Translations under genes and position numbers: made by a program
Shown here: positions 1 to 9,078 of the stretch, in pieces
How the letters are laid out: the number at the start of each line of letters is the position of its first letter
Position numbering within the stretch: position 1 is the stretch's first letter
The notes under the pieces: generated by a model
The model's database searches: none
Told to the model about the DNA's origin: nothing
Seen by the model: the letters and a program-made list of their open reading frames with translations, nothing else
Source: Flavobacterium sp. ACN2
Lineage (GTDB): Bacteria; Bacteroidota; Bacteroidia; Flavobacteriales; Flavobacteriaceae
NCBI RefSeq assembly: GCF_002303885.1
Contig: NZ_MRCM01000003.1
Coordinates: 186,001 to 250,000 of the forward strand
DNA length: 64,000 bases
Reading direction: 5' to 3'

Positions 1-39
1 AAAGAAGAAATAAGCGCTTCGCAATTGTATTATGAATAG
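1..39 (+). CDS. C-terminal end of a gene cut by the window start (possible)
   Basis: Frame 1 is open from the first base and ends in TAG at 37-39, giving a 12-residue tail (KEEISASQLYYE). A strong bidirectional hairpin follows within ten bases and sdhB faces it from the other side, which is what the end of a convergent plus-strand gene looks like. The tail is too short to name a product, and chance is not excluded. Confidence 0.35.
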   Translation, partial: KEEISASQLYYE

Positions 40-45
40 AAACAA

Positions 46-77
46 AAAAACGCTTCCGTCGTAACGGAAGCGTTTTT
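46..77. terminator. Bidirectional intrinsic terminator
   Basis: Perfect hairpin with arms around CGCTTCCGT / ACGGAAGCG and a four-base loop, with an A-run on the left and a T-run on the right. It can therefore end transcription of sdhCAB (minus) and of the gene entering from the left (plus). Confidence 0.8.
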
Positions 78-97
78 AAAATATACTAAATTGCGTA

Positions 98-844
98 TTA
101 TCCTTTCAAGCTTGCTGCTAAATACTCACGGTTCATACGTGCGATATTTTCAAGCGAAATTCCTTTTGGACATTCGATTTCACAAGCTCCTGTATTTGTA
201 CAGTTACCGAAACCTTCTAAATCCATTTGGTGAACCATGTGTAAAACACGATCCGTTGCTTCAACTTTACCTTGTGGCAATAATGCATATTGAGAAACTT
301 TTGCAGAAACGAATAACATTGCTGAAGAGTTTTTACAAGTCGCAACACAAGCTCCACAACCAATACAAGCGGCAGCATCAAATGATTTATCTGCATCGTC
401 TTTGTTAACCGGAATAGTATTCGCGTCGATTGTATTTCCTGAAGTATTTACAGAGATAAATCCTCCTGCGTGTTGAATTCTGTCAAAAGAACTTCTATCA
501 ACCACTAAATCTTTAATTACAGGGAAAGCTTTTGCTCTAAATGGCTCGATAAAAATTGTATCTCCATCTTTAAACATACGCATGTGTAATTGACAAGTTG
601 TAACACCTCTGTCTGGTCCGTGCGCTTCTCCGTTGATGAATAAAGAACACATTCCGCAGATTCCCTCACGACAATCGTGGTCAAATGCTACTGGTTCTTC
701 TCCTTTGTTAATTAGACCTTCGTTAAGAACATCTAACATTTCAAGGAAAGACATGTCCGGCTCGATTCCGTCAATAGGATATTCTACAATCCCTCCTTTA
801 TCTTGAGCGTTTTTTTGACGCCATATTTTTAATGTAAGTTTCAT
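98..844 (-). CDS. sdhB: Succinate dehydrogenase / fumarate reductase iron-sulfur subunit
   Basis: The electron-transfer subunit of respiratory complex II: it passes electrons from the FAD subunit to the membrane cytochrome through three Fe-S centres. All ligand cysteines are visible. C58, C63, C66 and C84 form the plant-type [2Fe-2S] site (motif CREGICGMC). C160, C163, C166, C170 and C215, C221, C225 serve the [4Fe-4S] and [3Fe-4S] sites. The length of 248 aa is normal for the b-type (SdhE/FrdB-like) enzyme of Bacteroidota. It is the last gene of the minus-strand order sdhC-sdhA-sdhB, 51 bp after sdhA, and ends at a strong terminator. Succinate oxidation versus fumarate reduction cannot be settled from sequence. 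Confidence 0.97.
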   Translation of the reverse strand: MKLTLKIWRQKNAQDKGGIVEYPIDGIEPDMSFLEMLDVLNEGLINKGEEPVAFDHDCREGICGMCSLFINGEAHGPDRGVTTCQLHMRMFKDGDTIFIEPFRAKAFPVIKDLVVDRSSFDRIQHAGGFISVNTSGNTIDANTIPVNKDDADKSFDAAACIGCGACVATCKNSSAMLFVSAKVSQYALLPQGKVEATDRVLHMVHQMDLEGFGNCTNTGACEIECPKGISLENIARMNREYLAASLKG

Positions 845-895
845 TTTGTATAAGTATTAAGTATTAAGAAAAAAGTATTAAGACTTTTCTAAATA

Positions 896-2896
896 CTATT
901 TATAGCTTCTTTGAACTAATTTAATGTTTTCGTAGTTAAGAGGTTCTTTGTGTAATACTGCATCACTTGGTTTTCCTTTGTATTCCCAAGCTGCAACATA
1001 TGCAAAGTTTTCGTCATCACGAAGTGCTTCTCCTTCTTCTGTTTGGTATTCCTCACGGAAGTGACCTCCACAAGATTCGTTACGGTGTAAAGCATCTTTC
1101 GCGAACAATTCTCCTAATTCTAAGAAATCGGCAACACGAGTTGCTTTTTCTAATTCCTGATTAAATTCGTAAGCGCTTCCTGGCACTTTTACATCTTTAT
1201 AAAACTCTTCACGTAAAGCAGCAATTTCTTCGATAGCTTCAGTTAAACCTTTAGCGTTACGAGCCATACCTACTTTATTCCACATAATTTTTCCAAGTTT
1301 TTTATGGAAATAATCTACAGAATGTTTACCGTTGTTATTGATAAATTTATTGATTTGATCTACAACCGCTTTTTCAGCTTCAACGAATTCTGGCAAGTCT
1401 GTAGAAATTTCTCCCATTTTAATATCTGGAGCTAAATAATCTCCGATAGTATATGGCAATACGAAATATCCATCAGCTAAACCTTGCATTAAAGCAGAAG
1501 CTCCAAGTCTGTTTGCTCCGTGGTCAGAGAAGTTAGACTCTCCAATAGAGAAACATCCAGGAATTGTCGTCATTAAGTTATAATCAACCCAAGTTCCACC
1601 CATTGTGTAGTGAACTGCTGGGTAAATCATCATTGGTGTTGTATAAGGATCTTCGTCGACGATTTTGTAATACATCTGGAATAAGTTTCCGTATTTACTT
1701 TTCACGATTGCAGCTCCTAATTTAGTTACCAAAGCAGCATCTTTATCATCTAAACCTTTTACATAAGCATCTTCAGTTCCGTAACGTTTGATAGCTGCTG
1801 CGAAATCTAAGTAAACTGCTTCTCCAGTTTTGTTAACTCCAAAACCAGCATCACATCTCTCTTTAGCCGCACGAGATGCAACGTCACGAGGTACTAAGTT
1901 ACCAAAAGCTGGATATCTTCTTTCTAAGAAATAATCTCTTTCGTCTTCAGATAAATCTGTTGCTTTTTTCTTTCCTTCACGGATAGCTTTTGCATCCTCA
2001 AGGTTTTTTGGTACCCAAATACGACCATCATTACGTAAAGACTCAGACATCAAAGTCAATTTAGACTGATGATCTCCAGAAACCGGAATACATGTTGGGT
2101 GAATTTGTGTGTAGCAAGGATTTGCGAAAAATGCTCCTTTTTTATGAATTTTCCAAGCTGCTGTTGCATTACTTCCCATAGCATTTGTTGAAAGGAAAAA
2201 TACGTTTCCGTATCCTCCAGAACCAACTACTACCGCGTGAGCAGAATGTCTTTCTATTTTTCCTGTAATTAAGTCACGAGCGATAATACCTCTCGCTTTT
2301 CCGTTCACGATTACAATGTCAAGCATTTCGTGACGGTTGTACATTTTAATTTTTCCACGACCAATTTGACGGTTCATTGCAGAATAAGCTCCTAACAATA
2401 ATTGTTGTCCAGTTTGTCCTTGTGCATAAAATGTACGAGAAACCAAAGTTCCTCCAAAAGAACGGTTATCTAAAAGTCCGCCATATTCACGAGCCAATGG
2501 CACCCCTTGAGCCACACATTGGTCAATAATATTACCAGAAACTTCAGCCAAACGATAAACGTTTGCCTCACGAGCACGGTAATCACCACCTTTTACAGTA
2601 TCGTAAAACAATCTGTAAATCGAGTCACCGTCACCTTTATAGTTCTTTGCTGCGTTGATACCCCCTTGTGCTGCAATAGAGTGCGCACGACGTGGAGAAT
2701 CTTGGAAGCAAAATGCTTTTACGTTATATCCTAACTCCGCTAAAGTAGCCGCAGCCGAACCTCCAGCTAAACCTGTACCAACTACAATAATATCTAAATT
2801 ACGTTTGTTAGCAGGGTTTACTAAATTAATATGATCTTTATAATTTGTCCATTTGTCCGCTATAGGACCATTTGGAATTTTTGAATCTAATGCCAT
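896..2896 (-). CDS. sdhA: Succinate dehydrogenase / fumarate reductase flavoprotein subunit
   Basis: Catalytic subunit that interconverts succinate and fumarate on a covalently bound FAD. The dinucleotide-binding motif GTGLAGGSA lies near residue 40. The histidine of HSIAAQGG (about H72) is the expected covalent flavin attachment site. The substrate-side segment with HPTCIP and SESLRNDGR is present near residues 260-290. At 666 aa it matches the longer flavoproteins of the b-type complex in Bacteroidota. It sits 11 bp after sdhC and before sdhB, so the three genes are one operon. Confidence 0.97.
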   Translation of the reverse strand: MALDSKIPNGPIADKWTNYKDHINLVNPANKRNLDIIVVGTGLAGGSAAATLAELGYNVKAFCFQDSPRRAHSIAAQGGINAAKNYKGDGDSIYRLFYDTVKGGDYRAREANVYRLAEVSGNIIDQCVAQGVPLAREYGGLLDNRSFGGTLVSRTFYAQGQTGQQLLLGAYSAMNRQIGRGKIKMYNRHEMLDIVIVNGKARGIIARDLITGKIERHSAHAVVVGSGGYGNVFFLSTNAMGSNATAAWKIHKKGAFFANPCYTQIHPTCIPVSGDHQSKLTLMSESLRNDGRIWVPKNLEDAKAIREGKKKATDLSEDERDYFLERRYPAFGNLVPRDVASRAAKERCDAGFGVNKTGEAVYLDFAAAIKRYGTEDAYVKGLDDKDAALVTKLGAAIVKSKYGNLFQMYYKIVDEDPYTTPMMIYPAVHYTMGGTWVDYNLMTTIPGCFSIGESNFSDHGANRLGASALMQGLADGYFVLPYTIGDYLAPDIKMGEISTDLPEFVEAEKAVVDQINKFINNNGKHSVDYFHKKLGKIMWNKVGMARNAKGLTEAIEEIAALREEFYKDVKVPGSAYEFNQELEKATRVADFLELGELFAKDALHRNESCGGHFREEYQTEEGEALRDDENFAYVAAWEYKGKPSDAVLHKEPLNYENIKLVQRSYK

Positions 2897-2907
2897 TATA
2901 ATTGATA

Positions 2908-3573
2908 TTAATTATTGAAATGATGAAATAAAGCGATAATTACAAAAAGCGCTGGAACTACAACTGCGAACCAGTAACCTACTTTTGATAAAAATCTAGA
3001 GTACTTGTTGTGCATCCCTACAGATTGAAGAGAAGATGCAAACCCATGCCACAAGTGGAATCCTAAAAGGACAAATGACACACAGTACAATGCCGTACGA
3101 ATTGGATCGTGAAATTTGTGAACTAACTCACCATAATACCTCGTAGCATCTGGTGCCGTACCAGCTATATATTTATAGCTAACTTCAGGAAACCAGAAAT
3201 CATAAAAGTGCAATCCTAAGAAAGCCAAAATAACCAATCCAGAAATAATCATATTTCTAGAACTCCAAGAAGCGTTTGCAGCTCCGTTGTATTTAGCGTA
3301 CGCAATTGGTCGTGCCGCGCTATTTTGAGCGGTAAGAATAAATCCCATTACAAAATGGAAAATTACTCCGAATGCCAAAACTGGCTGCATTACATATTGT
3401 ATCAGCGGATTGTATCCCATAAAGTGAGAAGCTTCGTTGAAAACATCTTCACTCAAAATAGAAATAAAATTTAAGGAAACATGCAGCGCTAAAAACGTGA
3501 TTAAGAATATTCCCGAAAGAGCCATAGCTACTTTCTTTAAGATGGAAGCATTCAATAGTGCAGATTGTGCCAT
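2908..3573 (-). CDS. sdhC: Succinate dehydrogenase cytochrome b subunit
   Basis: Single membrane anchor of a b-type complex II, carrying quinone and haem. About five hydrophobic helices can be seen in 221 aa. Histidines lie inside or next to helices ([33 protein letters not shown]) and are the likely haem ligands. Having one large anchor instead of separate sdhC and sdhD genes is the usual b558 type of Bacteroidota and Bacillota. It is the first gene of the operon and has a good flavobacterial promoter directly upstream. Confidence 0.93.
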   Translation of the reverse strand: MAQSALLNASILKKVAMALSGIFLITFLALHVSLNFISILSEDVFNEASHFMGYNPLIQYVMQPVLAFGVIFHFVMGFILTAQNSAARPIAYAKYNGAANASWSSRNMIISGLVILAFLGLHFYDFWFPEVSYKYIAGTAPDATRYYGELVHKFHDPIRTALYCVSFVLLGFHLWHGFASSLQSVGMHNKYSRFLSKVGYWFAVVVPALFVIIALFHHFNN

Positions 3574-3605
3574 AAGTGTTAAGTAGTTTGTTTTAAAAAA
3601 TTAGA

Positions 3606-3637
3606 CAAAAATAACTCAATTACAAAAGAACTACAAC
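3606..3637 (-). promoter_or_regulatory. Promoter of sdhCAB
   Basis: On the minus strand, GTTG (3637-3634), 20 bases, then TATTTTTG (3613-3606). This fits the flavobacterial TTG-N17-23-TAnnTTTG consensus. The -7 box lies 32 bp before the sdhC start codon. Confidence 0.6.
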
Positions 3638-3880
3638 CATTTCGCTGTTATTTATAATGATTTTAAAATAGCGCAATTCTACGTATTTTTACGTACAAAA
3701 TTAAAACTGATAAAAAATAATTCACTATAGAAAACCTCAAATCATTGTTTTGTAAAACAGAATCAAGGATTTCGACTCTAAGTAGATTACCAAAAATTTA
3801 TGATATTATTATTTTATTGGAAGTTTTGATTTGTTTTCTTCAAAAGTGTAGGGTCATCAAAATTTTATCAAAGTAAAAAA

Positions 3881-3910
3881 TTGTCATTCCACAACATAGT
3901 TTTACCTTTA
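3881..3910 (+). promoter_or_regulatory. Promoter of the HMG-CoA-synthase-like gene
   Basis: TTG (3881-3883), 19 bases, TACCTTTA (3903-3910). There is one mismatch to TAnnTTTG in the last base. It lies 20 bp before the ATG. Confidence 0.5.
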
Positions 3911-3929
3911 GCGGCTCAAAAAAATAAGA

Positions 3930-5291
3930 ATGAAAACAGGAATTGATGCTATTTCATTTGACGTAGCAAACATACATTTACCCATAAAAACTTTGGCTGT
4001 TGCCAGAAATATTGAACCCGATAAACTAGAAAAAGGTCTTGGTCTAATAAAAATGACTTTCCCAGACGCACATCAGGATGCGGTTGTTTTTGGAGCAAAT
4101 GCTTTAACAAAACTTATCATTGATAATAAAATTGACTTAAAAGAAATCAGTCGAATCTATGTTGGTACCGAAAGCGGCATTGACAGTTCTAAACCCATTG
4201 CTTCTTATTTAATTAGCTTAATGGAGCAGAAATTTGGTGAAGATTCATTATCAGAATGCGATGTTGTGGATTTTACTTTTGCTTGTATTGGTGGTGTAGA
4301 CGCTTTGCAAAACTGTCTTGATTTTGTAAAATTAAATCCAACTAAAAAAGCCATTGTAGTTACGTCTGATTTTGCAAAATACGATTTAAATTCTGGGGGG
4401 GAATACACACAAGGTGCTGGAGCGGTGGCAATGCTGATCACTGCAGATCCGAAAATTATTGCTTTTGATGATAATTGGGCAACAAGCACAAAAGGTGTTT
4501 TCGACTTCTTTAAACCATACAGAACGATTGCTAAAGAAGAAATCACTAAAAACGCAAACAACGATTCTTGGTTTGATAATTTAGAAGCTGAAATTGAAAT
4601 TCATAAAGATCAGCCAGTTTTTGACGGCCAATATTCGAATCAATGTTATATGGATCGTACGCGAAATGCTTACTTTTCATTCAAAAAATTAAAAAACACA
4701 ACCGAAACGTTATATAACACTTGGCATAGTATCGTGATGCACTTGCCCTATTCTTTCCAAGGAAGAAGAATGTTATCTGAAATCTACGCTTTAGACAGTG
4801 CCGAAAAAATTATTGCCGATGATATTGCGCCAGCAGATTATCAGACAAAAATTAAAGAAGTAGCAAAATCGGATGATTACAGAAGTTTTGTAACTGAGAA
4901 ATTACAACCTGCAGAATTGGCTTCATCATTAATTGGAAATCTTTACACTGGTTCTATCTTTATGGGATTGTTATCGACTTTGGCTCATTTTTATGATACA
5001 AACAAAGAAGTTGCCGGAACTAAATTCGGTTTCTTAGCTTACGGAAGCGGATCGAAATCGAAAGTTTTTGAAGGAACGATCCAGCCAGAATGGAAATCGG
5101 CTTTGGAGAATGTAAAGCTTTTTAAAAATTTAGCTGAAAGCGTTGAAATTGATTTCAATACTTACGAAAGTCTTCATAAAAAAGAACAAAAACAAAGCGT
5201 AAGAACTCCTAAAAACGAATGGGTTTTAGACAGAATCGAAAAAGAAATTCCTGTTTTGATTGGAGCGAGATATTATAAATGGGTGGATTAA
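3930..5291 (+). CDS. Hydroxymethylglutaryl-CoA synthase family protein
   Basis: Thiolase-fold enzyme expected to condense acetyl-CoA with acetoacetyl-CoA, the entry to the mevalonate route of isoprenoid synthesis. The catalytic cysteine is C119 in FACIGGVDAL. The conserved glutamate is in GTESGID (about E81), and the histidine in VMHLPYSFQG sits where the family has its acyl-condensation histidine. The 453 aa length fits HMG-CoA synthase rather than KASIII. The gene is monocistronic and followed by a strong terminator. A run of seven G at 4395-4401 is unusual in such AT-rich DNA and could be a slippage site. A role in beta-branching of a polyketide is less likely, because no PKS genes are nearby. 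Confidence 0.88.
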   Translation: MKTGIDAISFDVANIHLPIKTLAVARNIEPDKLEKGLGLIKMTFPDAHQDAVVFGANALTKLIIDNKIDLKEISRIYVGTESGIDSSKPIASYLISLMEQKFGEDSLSECDVVDFTFACIGGVDALQNCLDFVKLNPTKKAIVVTSDFAKYDLNSGGEYTQGAGAVAMLITADPKIIAFDDNWATSTKGVFDFFKPYRTIAKEEITKNANNDSWFDNLEAEIEIHKDQPVFDGQYSNQCYMDRTRNAYFSFKKLKNTTETLYNTWHSIVMHLPYSFQGRRMLSEIYALDSAEKIIADDIAPADYQTKIKEVAKSDDYRSFVTEKLQPAELASSLIGNLYTGSIFMGLLSTLAHFYDTNKEVAGTKFGFLAYGSGSKSKVFEGTIQPEWKSALENVKLFKNLAESVEIDFNTYESLHKKEQKQSVRTPKNEWVLDRIEKEIPVLIGARYYKWVD

Positions 5292-5322
5292 ATTCCAATA
5301 TTTGAAATTCCAAATTCCAAAT

Positions 5323-5351
5323 AAAAACCGAAGCACTTGCTTCGGTTTTTT
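5323..5351 (+). terminator. Terminator of the HMGCS-like gene
   Basis: Perfect 12-bp arms (AAAAACCGAAGC / GCTTCGGTTTTT) around a four-base loop, ending in a T-run. Confidence 0.85.
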
Positions 5352-5370
5352 GTTTTTATACCATACCGTT

Positions 5371-5476
5371 TGTCATCCTGAGCGAAGTCGAAGGACAAGT
5401 TAGTAGCTCTACAAAGATTGATTTTCGTTGCGGAGTTACTTGCGAAGATTTCTCCTTCGTCGAAATGACAAGATTG
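5371..5476. repeat. Intergenic palindromic repeat, TGTCAT/ATGACA family
   Basis: This occupies most of the 314-bp gene-free stretch 5292-5605. It opens with TGTCATCCTGAGCGAAGTCG and ends with CTCCTTCGTCGAAATGACA, so its ends are imperfect inverted copies. Its right end recurs exactly at 12939-12964, and its core (GCGAAGATTTCTCC) recurs inside the perfect palindrome at 8228-8331. An open frame of 77 codons runs through it on the minus strand but consists of repeat sequence. The rest of the spacer (5477-5605) shows nothing clear. Confidence 0.8.
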
Positions 5477-5605
5477 CGCAAAAAAAACTTTGTCAAAGTT
5501 TAAAACTTTGACAAAGGTCACGGCTAAAATTTAAACCGATTAATTATTTAAATTCCAACAAGAAATTCTCTAATTATCTCATTGACATATTTTCTAATTA
5601 AAAAA

Positions 5606-5788
5606 TCAATCTTTTTTATGCTGTTCAGTATAATTTTGGTTTCCTTTAATTCTGGTATCTTCCGTATGCATTCCGTTTGCCATTCCTAGCATAAAGGCTG
5701 TAATTACGATTATAAATTTTCTTTTTATCCAATTAAGAAGCGGTCGCCTAGATTGCTCCAAGCGAGAATTTTTATTTTGTTTATACAT
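5606..5788 (-). CDS. Small membrane protein, unknown
   Basis: A 60-aa protein with a charged N-terminus, one hydrophobic helix (FIIVITAFMLGMANGM, about residues 25-40) and a hydrophilic tail rich in E, K, N and Q. I do not recognise the family. It follows the 123-aa secreted protein on the same strand at a 59-bp distance, so the two may be co-transcribed. The clear helix boundary makes it more than a random frame. The start could also be internal, since no ribosome-binding site guides the choice. Confidence 0.5.
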   Translation of the reverse strand: MYKQNKNSRLEQSRRPLLNWIKRKFIIVITAFMLGMANGMHTEDTRIKGNQNYTEQHKKD

Positions 5789-5847
5789 TTTGAAAATGAT
5801 AAATGATTAGACATTATTGAATCATCTATGCTCAGAAATAAATTTCT

Positions 5848-6219
5848 TTAAGCGCTGTATAAACTTTTACCGAAGTCTTTTGAAGTGATTATTTCATTTA
5901 TAAAAACACATTGTTTTATAAATGAAGTTAGGTTTTGATAAAGCAGGTTTTGAAGTTTCAACAATTTCTTGATTTGGAAAGTAAAGACATTTTTGGTTTT
6001 GAGAAAATTCAAAACAATTGAAAATCTTATTTCATTCCAAGAAACAGCTTGTCCGAATTTATAAAAACGAGAGCTTTTAAAATTTAATTCTCTTTTTAAA
6101 ACTACAAACGAAGACTCGTAATACTCTGCCGATTTAGATTGAGAATTTAAAGTACCATCGCCCGCAATCACGACAAAAGTCAGAAAGAGTGCGATTAAGT
6201 ATTTTATATGTTTTTTCAA
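5848..6219 (-). CDS. Small secreted or anchored protein, unknown
   Basis: A 123-aa protein starting with a signal-peptide-like segment (MKKHIKYLIALFLTFVV, then a polar region). The body is basic and hydrophobic, with two amphipathic stretches and no cysteine pair, ending in GKSLYSA. I cannot name a function. It lies 51 bp downstream of the lipoprotein at 6271-6768 and upstream of the 60-aa membrane protein, all on the minus strand, so the three may form a small envelope operon. Confidence 0.55.
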   Translation of the reverse strand: MKKHIKYLIALFLTFVVIAGDGTLNSQSKSAEYYESSFVVLKRELNFKSSRFYKFGQAVSWNEIRFSIVLNFLKTKNVFTFQIKKLLKLQNLLYQNLTSFIKQCVFINEIITSKDFGKSLYSA

Positions 6220-6270
6220 TTTACTTTTATCAATTTATAAATTACTTGCTTACTTCAATAATCAAAAATA

Positions 6271-6768
6271 TTACTGTTTTGCAATATCGATTTTTGTTTT
6301 TAACAAATCATATAATTTCTTTGTATCATTATTGACCGTTGACCATTCTCCTACTGATTCGTATTCACACATTAAAGTGGTTCGTCTATCTCTTATTTTT
6401 ACCAAAATACATCCTGCATAACAAGTTGCCATTACATCAGTAAAAACAGGCTTAGATATTATTCGGTGTGCGTATTTGTAAACACTATCTCGTTCTGAAA
6501 CAGTCATTACAAATATTTTCTTTTGAATCGTATCTAATTTATAAGCGGATGAATAGCCCTTACGCTTCACTTTTTCGTAAATCGCCTCATCAAAAGTTGC
6601 TGTATCACATTCTTTATAAATAACTATTTTTTGATTTTTAGTCTGAATTTCAATATCGTCCCACTGCAAATCCTTATTCTCTTCTTTTTTATTTGAATTA
6701 CAAGAAAGCATTCCTATTAAAGGCAACATAAAAAAGACAGCAATTGAACGTTTATTCATAATTTTCAT
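6271..6768 (-). CDS. Lipoprotein, unknown
   Basis: A 165-aa protein with a type II signal peptide: a hydrophobic core followed by the lipobox GMLSC. The mature part carries three further cysteines (KECDTA, TCYAGC, LMCEY) and otherwise looks like a compact alpha/beta secreted domain. Start at residue 1 or at the second Met (6759); both leave the lipobox intact. Family unknown. Its neighbours are other small envelope proteins on the same strand. Confidence 0.65.
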   Translation of the reverse strand: MKIMNKRSIAVFFMLPLIGMLSCNSNKKEENKDLQWDDIEIQTKNQKIVIYKECDTATFDEAIYEKVKRKGYSSAYKLDTIQKKIFVMTVSERDSVYKYAHRIISKPVFTDVMATCYAGCILVKIRDRRTTLMCEYESVGEWSTVNNDTKKLYDLLKTKIDIAKQ

Positions 6769-6812
6769 AAAATAAAGACAATATACAAATCCTATGTTTA
6801 ATATTTAGTCTT

Positions 6813-7361
6813 TCACAATAACTTTTTCTTCTCAAAAAGCAAAAATCCCAATCCGAAAACAAAAACCAGACAACTCAAAAACATATAAATTCCATCTTTC
6901 AAAACAAAAAATGAAAATCCAATTGATGCTGAACTCAAAATAATCATTAAAACAATAACAAAATGTGTTTTAATAAAACGCAAAGCATGCATCGTTAAAC
7001 CAATAAAAAGTAATGAAGGCCCAATTGCAATAAAAGGATAGAAAATTTCTGGTGAATTACTTATTTGATGGCTTAGTACTTCTTTTGCAATTTCATTATT
7101 TCCGTAACTCGACATTACAAAATCAATTGTACAAAGTCCAATGTGTGCGACAACTCCAAAAGCTGTTACAATTGAAGCAAAAAAACTCAAAGTGAATTTC
7201 GGAAAAACGTCATTAAATGACAATAACAAACAAGCGCCGATTAAATTAAACCAATGTGCTAGATCAATTGGTTTTTGAAAATTGGGTAAAATTTTAGCAA
7301 AGAATAAATAACTGATCAGGAAAAATAATAGTCCAAGCAGGCAAAGATGTTTTGTTTTCAT
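6813..7361 (-). CDS. Multi-pass membrane protein downstream of a LytTR regulator
   Basis: 182 aa, almost entirely hydrophobic, with about five or six membrane helices and short polar loops, ending in the positively charged EKKKLL. No enzymatic motif is visible. It lies 101 bp downstream of the membrane-bound LytTR regulator on the same strand. The gap contains a 21-bp-spaced direct repeat that looks like a LytTR operator, so this gene is the likeliest target of that regulator. Function unknown. Confidence 0.7.
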   Translation of the reverse strand: MKTKHLCLLGLLFFLISYLFFAKILPNFQKPIDLAHWFNLIGACLLLSFNDVFPKFTLSFFASIVTAFGVVAHIGLCTIDFVMSSYGNNEIAKEVLSHQISNSPEIFYPFIAIGPSLLFIGLTMHALRFIKTHFVIVLMIILSSASIGFSFFVLKDGIYMFLSCLVFVFGLGFLLFEKKKLL

Positions 7362-7429
7362 AATTTATTTTTAAAATTGATGAAGCAAAACTAAAATGAA
7401 AATTCACCTGAAAGCCTTATTCTACTGAC

Positions 7430-7462
7430 TTAGGTACGAAATGCATTGTTTTAGGTACAAAA
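7430..7462 (-). promoter_or_regulatory. Candidate LytTR operator (direct repeat)
   Basis: TTAGGTACGAAA at 7430-7441 and TTAGGTACAAAA at 7451-7462 are direct repeats exactly 21 bp (two helical turns) apart. They lie immediately after the LytTR gene and before the membrane-protein gene. LytTR proteins bind pairs of direct repeats of about 9 bp with this spacing. The link is inferred from position and geometry. Confidence 0.5.
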
Positions 7463-8203
7463 TTACAATGCCAATAAAACATCTTTATAATTTCTGGAAA
7501 CCGGAAGTTCTATTTGAGTCAATATAATTGTATTTGCATTTCTCCAAGATTTAAAATGCGACGGATTTATTAAATGCGAACGATGAATTTGCACTAAAAA
7601 ACCAAAATCGTCCTGAACTTTTTTGAGCGAAGACCGAATAAGTTTCGACTGAAGTTTCTCATTTTCGAGATAAAAAATCTCAACATAATTCTGCGCATTC
7701 GAAATACAGACTAAATCGGATTTATTGATTTTTAGAATGTCTAATCTGTTTTCGCCTTTAAATAGTAGAACATCTTCTTTTATTGGAATGAGTTTGATTA
7801 CATATCTTCTTGCGAGAATAATTACAGGGGTTATAATTAGAGCGACTTTTATAAATATTATCGAAAAGAATTCTGAAAAAGTATATCCGCCACTTAAAAT
7901 TGGACTTTTATAAAAAGCGAAAACTCCAATTAAATACAGTACATGAAACAGAAAAATGGCTGTTATTTCTAAACTAATATTCCACTTCCCTATTCTTTTG
8001 TAAAAGTTTTTTTGAATAACAGCTAAAAGACCATAACATAAAAAAGCCATAACACTAAACCCAAAACTGATTAAAAACCACGCTCTGAAATTTATAGTTC
8101 CGTCGTCAAAAGGCCTTATAATGAAAGCAAAAACAAAAAGCCATAAACTTATTAGAATGGCAATTACTAAATGATGCTTTATTGATGGATTTAGTTTATA
8201 CAT
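7463..8203 (-). CDS. Membrane-anchored LytTR transcriptional regulator
   Basis: 246 aa. Residues 1-135 hold four membrane helices. Residues about 145-245 form a LytTR DNA-binding domain, with the typical ISNAQNYVEIFY, SLKKVQ, FVQIHRSHLIN-like and PVSRNYKD segments. There is no receiver or kinase domain, so the membrane part is probably the sensor and the protein a one-component regulator working from the inner membrane. It is followed by a candidate operator and a membrane-protein gene that may be its target, an arrangement typical of autoregulated LytTR pairs. The signal sensed is unknown. Confidence 0.85.
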   Translation of the reverse strand: MYKLNPSIKHHLVIAILISLWLFVFAFIIRPFDDGTINFRAWFLISFGFSVMAFLCYGLLAVIQKNFYKRIGKWNISLEITAIFLFHVLYLIGVFAFYKSPILSGGYTFSEFFSIIFIKVALIITPVIILARRYVIKLIPIKEDVLLFKGENRLDILKINKSDLVCISNAQNYVEIFYLENEKLQSKLIRSSLKKVQDDFGFLVQIHRSHLINPSHFKSWRNANTIILTQIELPVSRNYKDVLLAL

Positions 8204-8227
8204 TCTACTGTTTTTTTTTCACAATCT

Positions 8228-8331
8228 TGTCATTTCGACCGAAGGGAGAAATCTTCGCAAGTAACTCCGTTCCAACAAGCCAATCTTTGTCGAGCTTCTC
8301 GCGAAGATTTCTCCCTTCGGTCGAAATGACA
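8228..8331. repeat. Perfect 31-bp inverted repeat (REP/MITE-like)
   Basis: The left arm 8228-8258 and right arm 8301-8331 are exact reverse complements over 31 bases, separated by 42 bases. Each arm starts or ends in TGTCATTTCGACCGAAGGG. It lies between the LytTR gene and the GNAT gene. Related degenerate copies are at 5371-5476 and 12880-13080. Confidence 0.9.
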
Positions 8332-8354
8332 AACTAGACTGATAATTCTATAAA

Positions 8355-8795
8355 TTATTTATAAATCGTAAACTTATTATGACTCAAACTAAAACCAAGA
8401 TTCTCATAAATCGCTACATTCTCAACTCGCTTTTTATTTGTCGTTACTTCAATACTTTTTAAATTATGCTGTTCTGAATAATTTAAAATTTCATTTATCA
8501 ATAATCGTCCAACGCCTTGTCCGCGATATTTTTTATGAATGAAAAACTCCTGAATCTCACCAACCAATCCGCAATGATGCAGCAGATTTTGGGTGTGAAA
8601 ACTAATAAAACCTAAACCTACATTTTCATTTTCAGCAATGAGATACAGATTTTTTGGGTTTGAAATATTTTCATTGAAGATCATTTCGAAAACTTCAAAA
8701 TCTAAAACTTCATTTTCGAGTTCGCAGATTGCTTTGTAAACGAAGTCTAGGTCGCCGTTTTGTATTTTTCTGATTTTACATTCAAGCTTTTCCAT
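8355..8795 (-). CDS. GNAT family N-acetyltransferase
   Basis: 146 aa with the acetyl-CoA-binding motif A of the GNAT fold, FIHKKYRGQGVGRLLINE (Q/RxxGxG/A at about residues 88-105), followed by the EVTTNKKR and AIYENLGF segments of motif B. It should transfer an acetyl group from acetyl-CoA to a small molecule or a protein N-terminus; the substrate cannot be told. It sits in a run of minus-strand accessory genes, 16 bp downstream of the 88-aa unknown protein. Confidence 0.85.
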   Translation of the reverse strand: MEKLECKIRKIQNGDLDFVYKAICELENEVLDFEVFEMIFNENISNPKNLYLIAENENVGLGFISFHTQNLLHHCGLVGEIQEFFIHKKYRGQGVGRLLINEILNYSEQHNLKSIEVTTNKKRVENVAIYENLGFSLSHNKFTIYK

Positions 8796-8811
8796 TCAAC
8801 TTATGAGTTAA

Positions 8812-9078
8812 TTAGATTTTATTCTTCAAATCAATCTGTTCAAACATATTTTTCCAACCATACCAAGCGCAAGTTCTGTCAAAATATTCTTTTTTTTGAT
8901 TTTCAAATTTAATTATATAGTGATCTTTTGTCGTACAACCTCCTGATTGCAATAGATTTAACTCGCATTCCATTTTAACAATCGCATCTACTTCTTTTTG
9001 GCTGAGTTTTTTTTCGATTCCTCTACTGATAAAATAATATTTTTCTTCTTCTTTTCTTATTTCAACAATAGTTGCCAT
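8812..9078 (-). CDS. Small cytoplasmic protein, unknown
   Basis: 88 aa from the ATG at 9078, which begins MATIVEIRKEEEKYYF. A start nine codons upstream is possible but would add a 44-bp overlap with the preceding lipoprotein gene, while this start overlaps it by only 17 bp. No signal peptide. A cysteine pair is seen (ECEL..., GGCTTKD) and also a CAWYGW segment. Unrecognised family. It is translationally close to the lipoprotein gene before it, which suggests co-expression. Confidence 0.55.
   Translation of the reverse strand: MATIVEIRKEEEKYYFISRGIEKKLSQKEVDAIVKMECELNLLQSGGCTTKDHYIIKFENQKKEYFDRTCAWYGWKNMFEQIDLKNKI

Larger units (their letters stand above)
3574..3929. other. 356-bp divergent spacer between sdhC and the HMGCS-like gene
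   Basis: No convincing small gene was seen. The spacer holds two outward-facing promoter candidates (listed separately), with AT-rich filler between them. No repeat family of this window is present here. Confidence 0.6.

Noticed and set aside
4205..4561. 118-codon frame opposite the HMGCS-like gene
   Set aside because: Shadow of a well-supported coding gene.
5288..5521. 77-codon frame on the minus strand
   Set aside because: It consists of the intergenic repeat at 5371-5476 and a terminator.
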